This document shows, one piece after another, positions 24,967 through 37,348 of a stretch of DNA of 64,000 bases. Each line of letters starts with the position of its first letter. Positions within the stretch are counted from its first letter, which is position 1. The position numbers and the translations under genes were made by a program. The notes under the pieces are model-generated. The model worked only from the letters and a program-made list of their open reading frames with translations. It ran no database searches and was not told the origin of the DNA. The DNA is from Onchocerca volvulus (taxonomy: Eukaryota; Nematoda; Chromadorea; Rhabditida; Onchocercidae). The stretch lies in the NCBI GenBank assembly GCA_000499405.2, contig HG738137.1, forward strand, positions 17,940,581-18,004,580. The letters run 5' to 3'.

Positions 24967-27900
24967 AAATATGAAATGCAATCATTCTGTTAATTTAAGT
25001 TTTTGATATCATTCAATGTAACTTATAAGTTAATTAAATGGTAATTGAAAGAAAGAATCAAAGTATTATTTGTTAATTAATTTTAACTTTCCTGAATTGA
25101 ATTGATAATATATTTTGGGTATTCTTTATTTTTTTCTAACCGGCTTGATCATATTTAAAATTTTTAAAAAAATTGCAATTTTTTCAGTGTACAATAGTCA
25201 CCTGAGTTCAAAATCATGAAAATATGAAGAGAGATTTTTTTAGACTATGGAAAAAAACAAAAATAAAAAAAACATATTTGAAAATTATAAGAAAAATAAT
25301 AGTTCTTTCGAAAAAAATTTTTTTTGTGTATTCTTTTAAAAATACTCATATTTTCACCAAATGGTTTGAAATTTTAAAATTATTAGAATGTATATTCAGA
25401 AAGTATCTCATTCATTTAGATCACTGATTCATTTTTAATTTCTTGTAAACATAATAAATCTCATACTTCATGATAAAAGCTTTACCATGCTTTTTTTTTT
25501 TTTGAATAATATGAATTAAAGATTAATACATATTGACTTTTTTTTTGTACTAAAATAACTTCTAACAAATATTGTTGGGTATTGGTTAGATGTATGAATA
25601 ATTACCTGACCTTTTTGACTCTTCTCTTTTGCCAATTAATCAAATGCTAATGATATATTTGATATTTGTATTTGCTTTTTAGAAATGCAATGATAAAAAT
25701 GGCAAGATGAAATGTTAGTTTGAAAACAGAAAACTGCTAAAGATCATTAAAGCTACAAAATGTGCCTTTTGATTTAATAGGCTTAATGGAGAAATCTTTT
25801 CCGAAATTGTTTTTTATAATTAAACTATTCTGATTTCTCGAAAAGAACATATCTAGTTTCATTTGTTGAAGGAAGATCAAATCAATTCAGATTTCTGAAA
25901 ATAAATTAATTTATTTCTGAACAGTAATGAAGAATATGTAAAAATAGAATTATATTTCCAAGTATTTGGAACTTGTCAAGTTTCTAATTAATTTCAGATT
26001 GAGTTAAATATTTATTCTCCTTTCATGGATAGTTACAAACAATCTGCCTACCTCTTTCAATTGCTTGTATAACAAAAGAAGCATTCTTGACATCATATAT
26101 CATTTTCAAGTTATTAAATTAACAACAGGCAAAGGTTAATTAATTGAATTATTGCATATCATTATCGAGGTTATCAAAGTTATCAAAATTTTGACCAAAG
26201 TTATATTATAAACACGCACATACACATATACCCTTTATAGAAAATAAATTAGTAAATACATAATTTGCATTTTGTAAAAAAAAGAAATTTATATGAAGTC
26301 ATTTCCATTAATAAATAATTTATTTTGATGCACTTTTTTTTTTTTTGTCAAAAAAGTATGCAAATTAGAAGTGATATGTCACATGAAAATCGTCATATTG
26401 TTAAGCTTGATTGAATTTCAGTCAAAGATGGAAATGATCCTTCCGGATATATTGAAAATGTGATGTTTATTCAAGATGAAAATCACTAGATAGCTTTCAT
26501 CTTGAATAAACATCAATTTTTTTTTTCTTTTTTTTTGTTCGGTTGTAACAATCCCGATTAAATTACATTTAGTTAGCATGGGAAGATGGAAAGATTATTT
26601 CCGACAAATTTAGAAATTAATTGAAACTTCCTCGTCACTCTATTTACCGAACTTGGATTTTAGAGGGAAAAAAAAATGAGTAATTAAATAAGGGAAAGAA
26701 AAAGTTGAGGAAAGTTGGAGCCTACCTGATCCTACCTGTTCCAGAAAAACGAACCCTCCTTCTTGTCTAATCAATTATCCATTAGTATATCATATCAGTT
26801 AATATATTAGCTTTGCCATAATCAATTATCAGCTCTTCTTAGTTCATTAAACATGAAGCATATGTTTTCCTTAGGTATGCCATACTAACTTATCGTTATT
26901 CAAATTAATGATTTCTCAATTTTCATTTCAATCGAATCATCGATAACTTAACTAAAAGATAGTCAATTAGACGAAATGGCTTATTGCTGCATTTAATTTA
27001 GTTATTAGCTATGAATTGAATTGATATACTTGAAGAGAAATTGATAGTAATTGAAAACTTCATTTAAAAAAAGCTCAACAGAAGAAAAGACATCATATTG
27101 TCGAGAATAAATCCATCAAATATTGCAAATTCCATAGCAGAAGAAGCCATTGTTAGATATGAACTAATCGATTTGATAGCCATATTTCTATTTTAGATGG
27201 ATTCAGAATTTTATCAATTTTGGACATTTTTTGTAAGCTCACTTCCAAAAACACTATTCATGCTTTGTTAAGAAAATCGTGCTTTTGATTCAGCATAGCT
27301 TAGCTTTGAATAATGTTCGCATTGCTCTTTTGTAGTATGAGATGCTAATACAAATGATTTCTGGAATTTAGATTAATTAATTAATTAATTAGTGAGGTCA
27401 TTATAATTAATCAAGATTGATGTCATAACATTTACGTAGCTGATGACATATGCATGATGCATGACCTTATTAGATTAATTCATTTCACTTCATTTTCTTC
27501 TCCTAAATTTCATTTATGGATAATTGTTTAAATCATTCCAATGAAAAATGAGAAATTTCATAGTACTAATTCAACTTTGCATTAATATTGTTACATTAAA
27601 TTAACATTTTTCCTACAAGTATTATCGGCTTATTCTATAAAGAATGTTTGCCATTTTGGCGCAATTGTCCATCAAAAACACATAGAAAGACGTCTACAGT
27701 TGATTATCTCTTTAAATCCATAATCATTAATCATGTACTTAATTACTGATGAATTTAATGATTGTAAGCAAATGATTTGAAGTTGAATGAAGTGAAGGAT
27801 TCAAAGATCAATTAATTATTGCACGACTAATTTACTTCTGTTGAATCTACTAGTCATATTAATAAGGGGAAATTTTCCAAATTTCAATCTCTGTAAAGAT

Positions 27901-29411
27901 TGAAATGCGAAATGACTACTTTAAACAATATTACTCTTTCCCTGAAATTCTTGATAGATTTGTACAAAACTAAATTCATTTGATGCAAAGAGAAACATAT
28001 ATATTTTGATATATCAAAAAATATTTAGAAATCTTGGACTTCATAAAAAACATTTAACCTTATGTTATGTTAAATTCAGAATATGATATCAAAGGTTGTC
28101 AGAGATAAAGGGCTGAATGTTTGAGTGTAAGAACCAAATTCTGTCATATTTTATTTTTTTTTTTCGTTTAAAAACATGATTTCGGAAGAAAATTAAATCC
28201 AATCGGTTTGAATAACAAGGTTATTAACAAGGTTTTTGAATGAATCAAGAATAACGTCCTGCAAAGTTCTGCGCATTACTCTTTGTTGGAATAAGTCTAG
28301 TTTAATATCTTATACTTCTGATACATCTAAATTACAGTGTCTTTTTGATCCTTATAACTTATCTGATTCCAGCAAATGAAGAAATCAGTCTGGACCATTT
28401 ATTTGTTTAGTTATGACGATGATGAACATCCCAAAACACGGATTTCCTTACTACCATCAGTCTATCGCCCCTATATAAAATAACTGATTACATTATCCTC
28501 GGAGTCTTTTTATTTCTGGATAACTACCTTCATCTCACTATTTCATGTATAAATTTCTAATCTGCATGCCGGTTGTATTTTATGAAGATGCGATGATAAT
28601 TTATGTCTGAAGATCCCGAACAAGGAATTAATAGGTTCATTCCCAAATGTGATTTGAGCGGTTTACATCATTTTTTATCAAAATTCATACACTATCACTG
28701 CATCCTTCTCTCATATTTTATAAAAAAATAAAATATAGAAAGGTGCAAAATATCAGAGAAATTAGCACTTTAAATTTGATAAAATTCATTAAAATTGCAT
28801 CGATGTTTTACATAGAATTTAGCAGCTATTTTTATTTCGAAAAGAAAAAAAAACATGTAGAGAAGCCTGAGTATTTTAAATCAAGAATTTCAATTTTGCC
28901 ATGAGAAAAATATTTTTCTTATCATAATATTAAAACTGATTATTTTTCAAAACTGAACAGCTTTGACAAATTTTTGAAAATTTTGTAAAATTATTGGCTA
29001 ATAATTTTAAAAAGACAAAGAAAATAAGAGATCTCAGGAAAAAGCAAAATATCGGGACTGGACATATGCTCGTGTAACAGAAACAATCAGAAAGGATAAA
29101 GTGCTGTCAGGTTTAAGTCTAAACTAAATCCGCTTCCCAAAAATATAATCCCAAAATTTCCAAAAATTAAACGATTTCACAAATTACAGATAATAATTCC
29201 TTTCAAATTCATCCACTTTTGATCATAGGCTACGAATATGATTTTCTTATTTTACTCTATGATTTCTACATTCAATCACTATTCCTTTCTATACCATATT
29301 TTAATTCTTGAAAATTCTGAGTAAATCATGTGAAAAAATGACATGTACATATATTATCACAAAATTGACTTTAATGTAATCTGGAAATGTAATTAAGTGT
29401 AATCTATCTCA
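24967..29411. other. Gene desert between lin-18 and the convergent NUP133 gene
   Basis: About 4.4 kb, AT-rich, no coding exon recognised on either strand. The two flanking genes converge here, so it should hold both 3' UTRs. The only structured element I noticed is a perfect 21-bp inverted repeat at 26461-26515. Confidence 0.6.
26461..26515. repeat. Perfect 21-bp inverted repeat with a 13-base loop
   Basis: Left arm 26461-26481 (TGATGTTTATTCAAGATGAA followed by A) and right arm 26495-26515 are exact reverse complements, separated by 13 bases. Transcribed from either strand it would fold into a flawless short hairpin. Pre-miRNA stems are normally longer and mismatched, so a MITE relic or recent inverted duplication is as likely. 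Confidence 0.9.
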
Positions 29412-32400
29412 TCAGACGACCTTTGTGCTTTCCCTACTTGAAATATTTCTTCTGGCAGCTTCTTCACTGGTCCGAAGTAAAATACCAAATAATTTGTTGT
29501 GAGTGAATTCTGTCAAGCATTCAGCCAATTCTTTCGCATCAGGTATTAATTCTAATTTTCGCTCATTTGATAAATTAGCTGAAAAATAAATGCTATTAAG
29601 AACTTTCAAAGCACTGGAAAATAAGAATTTAAAGTATTGAGCTGTAGCTTTTTTCTTCTTTTTTTTTTTTGGTGATGGCACGAGTAAATGGATAAGAATT
29701 TAGAAAACGGGAAAATTTCCCATAAATAATAATCATCACTCAAAAGATACATACCATCCACAATCCTATCCAACAATTCGCCGTAAACAGTCGAACTCTT
29801 TGAATCATCACCTTGTGTCACTTTTTTCCAATAATCGTTGTTGGCCCTTACAGCAGCTATCCATATTTTTGTTTGTAAAGAACGTATTAACTCCACCGTT
29901 TGATTTGATGTCTCTTCGTCCATCAGTGTTGACAGAGTAAGTAGTGCACTGTATAAAAATGTGCAATTATTTTAAATTAAAAGACAAAAACTGGTAAAGA
30001 TTTGCATAATACAGGCTTGATTGGTTGGAAGATATTCTGATAACTTTATTGAATGAGGGTACTTTTCTGTAAAATATTACAAGTGTTTTTAAAATAGCGA
30101 AATTTCTAAGGATAAATATAAATATATCTCAAGATAAATATTGAAGTGTATCACTTTGTACTCATTTTAAGCAGCTTATTATAAAATTATGATTTAAATA
30201 GAGGTATCACCACAACTGCTTCTGTCTATTATAATTTATGCCGTAAAATAATATGAAACTTCAATAAACTACTAAATTAAGAGAAGAATTTACTCAAAAC
30301 ATCGATCAACATCGCATGACACATCATTCAAATGTGCTCTTATGATTTCTTCTGCGCTATATGACCGAATCTTTGAAACCAGCTTAGATGAATCAAATTT
30401 CTGAAAAAATTCATTGTTAAACTTTCTAAACTGAAGTAACAGCAAGCGACTGGTCAACTTATTGCTTCATTTGATATCACTTCATCAACGAAGATTCTCA
30501 AATAAATATACTATCCGTTTCACTACTGGACAATTTCTCCAAATAGCTTCGTTATTTACCATTTCTAAATTGGAATCAATTTTTTGTTGATGCTTGATCA
30601 AACGGAGATCGCATTTGATACTTTCCAAAAAACTGTTATCCAATTGATCCTCGCAAAGAGCCGAAAGCTTTGCAAAAGAAAGCAAACGCTGGAATAAAAC
30701 TTTAAGTATTTGATCAGCGATTTCATTTACAATTCGTCAGAATTCATAAACATTCTGCTTTATCTGTGTCGATTTCATAAAGTTTAAGCTGGAAGCAAAC
30801 AAAGAATATTTGAGGAAAAACACCATCATTTCTAAAATACTAATACCCAACATAAATATCTTTTGAAAACCGAATTTTACACTAATTTCTGAATACTATA
30901 GATTTTTACAAGTCAAAAAAAAAAAAACTGACTCTCTTCAATATGACATCATCGTTCGATTTTCTCGAGAGTGTTCTAAGTGTGTGACATGCCTGCAATC
31001 AAAGCTATATACAAATAACATAATACATCTCATTTACCATGCATTGCGAATTTCTTTTACCAAGTGAATGCAGCAAACATCAGTTCTGATAGAACAAAGT
31101 TGTTTTTTATATTTGGTGTTCGTAATATATCACTAATAAACTATTAAAGTGATGAAAGTTATTACATAGTGAATCCTTTAGAAAAAAAAATACCATAACT
31201 CAGATTCGGTAGTGCTATATGCCACTAAAGATTTTTTCAGAATAAGAAGGGTCGATAAAGAAATCCTTATCTTGAAATTTATAAGTCATAACAAAAACCT
31301 TGGCAAAATCTTCATTTTCAAGATCACGCATCCATCCAATATTAGTTTGTGTTGCGAAGAACAGATCTGCATCTGGCTCTTTCACTTCCAGCAGATCTCT
31401 CATATATCCTAAAAGAACAAAGTTGAGAATTTTTTGTATTGGTGATACTGAATTATTTCTTCGAAAAAGGAATAATTACCATTTTCCAGATAATATTCAT
31501 ATAACATATTGCAAAAGTCGCCAGAACTGAAGAACTCCTTATATTCCTCGATTTTAGCTTTTCGTTCCAAATCTGGTAAAGCGCATGCTAATCGTATTAT
31601 GGTCTTGTAATCCTACAGGAAAAGTTTTATAAAAGGAATTGTGACAAAGAATATATCGTCCCGTAATTTGAAACGAAAGCTTTGAAAAAACCAGAATTTC
31701 TAAATTAAAATAAAAGTTAATTTAAAAAGTATCCAAATTAAAAAACTAATAAATCATTTTAAATGCAAAGCGCAGAAGGTTGCGATTTTATTCATTTTTA
31801 CCATGTATCTTTTTCGAGTTATTTGTCTGCTTTCCAACCTCTTGCTCTAATCATATAAATGTAGCGCGTACATCATATATAAGACATAATTTAAAAAACA
31901 ACAAACTTGAAAACGTTTGGCTAATTCCACGGCAATCGCATGTTCAGAAATTTCTAAAAATTTGGCCAATATTGATGAATTTTGCCGATCATCGAATGTT
32001 TGTTCATTCATTACGAAAGCACCAATAAATACACTTTGTTTCAATAGTGCTGCATATTTCGGAGAATCACGGCCAACATGGTCGAGATAGTTGAATAATA
32101 TGCTCAACTAAAACAAATAAAGAGTTGATTAACATTTTAACAAATTTATACATGCAAATTCGCTGGAGCACCAACATGTTTGATGAATGGCTTCAATATA
32201 TGTTTTTCTTGTGTCCATCGTAAATCATTTTCTATATCGAGAACAGTATCATCGCGATGTTCATCAATTGCTTCTTTTACAGTAATCAAAGCAGCACCAA
32301 TATATTTAATACTTTCCAGCTTATAATCTAGCACTTCATTTTCATTTCCTATAATATCTTCTTCTTCTTCGACAAGTCCATTGAAAAGCTCCTGAACTCG

Positions 32401-35400
32401 AGAAACCTGAAACAAAACAAAAGTAACCACTAAATAAGTTTATCTATTATCAACAAGTGTTCTATAATTAATATATTTTCAACAAAACTTTTTTCCTAAA
32501 GGAACTCATTTTATTATTTTCGATTAAAAAAAACTAAGTTTAACACTATAAAACTAGAATTTGAAATTAAGTGTTCGAAGATTTAAAGAAAACTTACTTC
32601 TCGAAAGAAGTAATCATATCGAGTGAGCAATTCTCGTTCTCCATCAATGCTTTCTTTCCGTTTTGATAAGACTCTTTTCACAGCTGCGTCGAAAACTGCC
32701 GATCGATTTTGCTACAAAACAAATCTATCAATTCAAAATAAAATATGTAATTATTTTTTCAAATTTTATACAAATTTATTGCATGATTTTTTTCTAAACT
32801 GAAATTTTCGAAAAAAACACTAAATACAATACCTTACTCCACTTGTACAATGCAATGGCAATACCAATCTTTTCAATTAATTCAACAATTTGAGAACGTG
32901 CGCTACGCGACTGACAGAGATGAGTTTTAACAGTTCGATTCAACTGAAACAATACACAAGGAAGAATGCAGAAACAGTAATTTTTTGTATTTTAAAGTTA
33001 GGTCCACCTAAAAGTTACTAAAGTAATTGATGATTGATTATATTACACAAAATACTTTATGAAAAAAGATACTTTATCTTCCAACCCAACAGTTTTGATG
33101 AAAAGAATAAACATTGCCAACACTCTCTTTTTCTGTTCTTCCAAGTGAACTTCTAATAAAAAGGAAGTTTTAGAGGATATCTGATCCGTCAGTGCTCTTG
33201 CTGAAAAAATAAATATAATTACAATCTAATTTTTACTTGAAAAGTTTAAGAAAAGCAATAAATGAAATGAAACTTGCAATGGGATGAATAACCAGCAGCA
33301 TTCCAACGCTCATCATTAGGAATATCGTCAACTAAGTCAATTGCATAATCTACACATATCTGTGCAATTCCAGCATGCCGATTTTCCAAAAATTCGTGTA
33401 TCATACAGCTAGCTTTATGCTATAAAAATATTTACTTAGAGTTCGAAAGCAATAAAGTAAGTTGTTTAAAACTTTTCATCATTTGAACATGATGTTCTCA
33501 AATATTATGAAATGCCATAACATGTACCATTCAATCATCTTGTTTTCATTATGACTTGTTAGTAAAATTAAATAAGAATACCATTATCCCAAATCTGCCA
33601 AGCGAATGAATGAACTAAAAAACTGATTTTTGCCAATCAATTTAGAAGTGCAATAGAAAAATCGAAACGATCATTTATACCAGTGAACATACCAATTCAG
33701 CTTTTGAAAAAAGGTAAAATGCCATGGCGAGTATACGACGATCAGTTGTAGCACTTGAAGAATTTACTGTGTGAACTTCTATCTTACTCATTTGTGCTAT
33801 AGTTTGTGCCAAATTTGGATCAAACCCTCTGCAATTTATCATTTTCAGAGCTCTTTACAATAATAAATAACCTATGTTATAGATTACGATGAAAGATCAA
33901 TTCCTTTCGAAAGATGAAATTACCTAGGAAGTAATCTCACTCGTTGCAAACCACTTTCTTCCAAGAAAACATAACAGTATCGAGCATCACGAGCTGTAAT
34001 GATTCTTCACTAGAAACTGAATTGACATCAATTTCATATATGTTAACACTGAATTTCTCAACAAAATGCCATCTACTATGTATTTTGATCACTCAAGTGC
34101 TATGCATATATGTATTTGAATTTGAACTTTTTATATATACATGCGTGATGATATGTAAAAAGAATCCTAAGACATCTACAAAGAGGGAAAGGATAACGGA
34201 TCAACTGAAAGCGGTGTAAAGTATTCTATCACCGGAAATAATATATTTTAAGAGGCAATAAAAGAATCATTATACAAAAAGTGCTTCAATAACAGAGATA
34301 ATGAAAAAATAACATAAAAGAAAATAAAAAAAGTGTAATTTACCAGAACTAATAAAGGTGGCGTTATACATAGCACATAACACCAATTTGAACGGAGTTT
34401 TTTTGAGTAATCGATCAGGTAAACGGAAAGAATAAATAGTTTTTTGAGTAACCAAAAAAACATCTTCTACCCTGTCGTGCAGTATTTGCTCTGAATCGGT
34501 CGGTAATCTCAGTGCGATATTTGTGAGAGCTTTTTTTTCACCTGCCTGCAATTCTCTAATAAGTTTATTAATGCTACAATAAAAATCTCTTGAAAATAAC
34601 GAATTTGAACTTTTTAAAATACTGAAACCATAGTTTGATCAGTTAATTCACCACTTAAGTTATGTTTCTTTGGATGGAAGAGAATATATATATATATACG
34701 TTAAAATTGAAAATATCTGTGTTGTATAATAAAACATTTTTTGTTATAACAATGTGTTAAATTAGATGTTAAAAATCTGTTGTTTTACTTTATACTCGTT
34801 TGATACAGCCTTCAAAATACAAAACCATTCTAAAGCTACAGGAGGATGTGAGCCATCATATTCCGATATATAACCTGAAAGTTTCATTGAAATTTTTGTA
34901 CAAAAATATTTTTGATAGGAAGTTTAATCTTATTTTTTCATAAAGATAGACAATATCCTGCTAGAAAGATTCGAAAAAACCATTCAGATTTTTTAAAAAA
35001 ACCATTTAGAAAAAGATTAGAAAAAACCATTTAGTTTTTTTTGCAATGCTTATCTTACGCTTAGAATAAAAGTTTGCCAGGAAAATATTAAATATTAATT
35101 TAGAATGATCAAAAATGTTACTAAGTTATATTCTGGAGCACATCTTTTAGATTTTCGGTTCACGTTTAAGTTTGAACTTAATATCTGATTATTAAAGACT
35201 AACCAAAAGCAAAGTGTATCTGCATAGAAATAACTTTATTGCAACATGCAAATAAGATCAATGCACCATTCCTGATGTTCACTACATCCAGTACCCATGT
35301 TTCAATCTTCTCACGCCAATGATTGTGCTTTTCAGTGCCACGCAAATTCTAAATACACATTATCATGACTCTTCACAAGCCATACAAAAATAAATAATTT

Positions 35401-37335
35401 TAAATTACACATACCCACAGATCCAAAGCAAAATGCTCGCTAGCCATTTCTGCCAATTCACAGCTCCAAATCTTTGCAGAATCTCTTATCGAATAAGAAT
35501 GAAGATGATATTCGGTCACCGCAAGTACATGCATATTTTTTGCAGCAGTAGGATTTGAACTACTTGATGCGATGAAATTGGAACCCACCAATTCATCGCT
35601 TGACTGTTCATATACCAGAGCTTTAATTAACCTAAAATTTCTCCAAAGTTTTTGTACTTACGCAGATATTTGCGCCTGATTGCTCAAGATATAATATATT
35701 GTATCATGCAAGATCAATTTTTTATGCTTGTGATTTCGTAAATATGTATTTGAATTAAAATATATATTCAATTAAAATATATATTCGAAACGTATCACTT
35801 CAATGAGATCTAAAAATATTGTTGAAACTGTAGTTCGAAAGATGAAAATTCAAAAAAGCAGTACCTTGATCCGGATTGCCTTCCTTCACCAAATATTGCT
35901 GAAGCCAATTTACCACTAATCCCTGTTCTTGCATTTGTATGAATTATTTTTATGGTAATTTCGGAAGACAACCGCTGTCTTTTCCCTGGTGTGGGAATAA
36001 TATTCGCATTGATATTCAATAAAAACAGTGAGCATGTTGTTGTCGCCAGAAGAAAGTATACTCCATCTAAAAAGATACCTTTATATTCAAAAAAAAAAAA
36101 AAATCCCCCAAGCGAACTTCGAAACATGATAATTAATTAGTGAATTGATTAACTAATTCACATAGATTTTATAGTTTTATAAAAACGATCCCATTTTATA
36201 GATACATGGAAATGAAAAACTTAATGATAATCCCAATGTATTGAAAATAAAGAGAATAAGGATTGGAAATCAAACCACATCATTTTTTTGCCGCAATCAT
36301 TAAATTTACAGTGAGTCTTAGAAATAATTTATAGAGTTTATTAAGCAATGTACAAACATTTCCATTTTCGCTATTGCTTATTTTTTAATTGAAGATAAAG
36401 AAGATCAATTTATTCATAGGAGTGAGGATCAATTTCAGAAATTGAAAAATCAAAATTAACAGCGAACTAATCCCAAAATTAATGTAAATCAATAATTAAT
36501 TCAAAAATCCAGCAATTTTCGTCTAAAAAAAAAAATTCTAAAAGATAAATGACAAAACCTGATGAATGCAAATTTATCCGTGTTAATGATAACACTACCT
36601 CTCGATCCAAATCAACTGAACTATCACTGAACTGACGATCTGGCATAGACCAATGCCGAACAGCACCTTCCGGTGTGACGGCAATTATACCAAATGTCGA
36701 AAAACCTGAAAATATATAAAATCATGTCTTCCAACTAAAGCCTGATATCTGCATTTTAAACAAGAGTTTGCTGGAAAAACAAACTGAAAAAAAAAAAAGA
36801 AAAAAACCTTGTCTTTTGTATACACATACAGTTTGTGCATTAAAGGGAAGTCCTGATGGTGGCAAGTTAAGTACTGCTGGCGCACCTGCATAGCCCTCCT
36901 GGAAAAAATTTCGAAATTATAAATACCAAGATTAATTGTATATTATATAAATATAATGACTCAGAGAACGATAATACCTCTGCATCATATTTCCATACAT
37001 ACAGATTGTGACCAACTATTAACCAAGCATAACCACAACTGGATAGCGAGGCAGAACATGAACTGTTCGGTTCTTTCGCTAAACATAACATCATCACATC
37101 ATTATTCACCTTCATATAAAATGAAAAAAAATAAAAGGCATATTAATAACATCATCACCCCATGTAATGATAAATAAAGAGATGAAATGTTACACTCTAT
37201 GTGTTATGCCAAAAAATTGTAATACGCTAAATAAAGGAATGTGTATTAGAGAAGAAACGAACCAGCAAGAGCTTCTCGTACTAAACCTGGATAATCATTT
37301 TCAACCGATTCTAGCACAAGCTCTACTGATTCCAT
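29412..37335 (-). CDS. NUP133: Nuclear pore complex protein NUP133
   Basis: Scaffold nucleoporin of the Y (Nup107-160) complex; ortholog of nematode npp-15. 24 exons in transcription order: 37335-37263, 37078-36978, 36898-36808, 36705-36559, 36066-35865, 35631-35415, 35348-35204, 34874-34789, 34545-34344, 33993-33924, 33828-33693, 33419-33293, 33200-33073, 32943-32833, 32711-32598, 32406-32152, 32107-31907, 31612-31480, 31408-31299, 30992-30933, 30688-30560, 30400-30294, 29948-29755, 29578-29412. Total about 1,101 aa (human about 1,156). The N-terminal beta-propeller begins with the conserved C-G-Y-A-W-L-I-V-G and N-L-Y-V-W-K-Y block, then T-P-E-G-A-V-R-H-W. The C-terminal half is helical: Y-F-F-R-E followed by V-S-R-V-Q-E-L, Y-E-Y-Y-L-E-N-G, and L-L-S-F-A-K-L-S-A-L all match the family. 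The first exon is preceded by an acceptor at 37347-37348 (TTTTTAG). A start at 37115 by retention of part of intron 1 is possible. Confidence 0.9.
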
Positions 37336-37348
37336 TAGTTCACTGCCT

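Noticed and set aside
29606..29755. Downstream extension of NUP133 exon 23 with a poly-Lys/Arg tail
   Set aside because: It is read-through into the intron; splicing at GTATGT (29754) restores the family C terminus.
34950..35040. Repeated AAAAAACCATTTAG-like units within a NUP133 intron
   Set aside because: Short, low-complexity and AT-rich; ordinary replication slippage.
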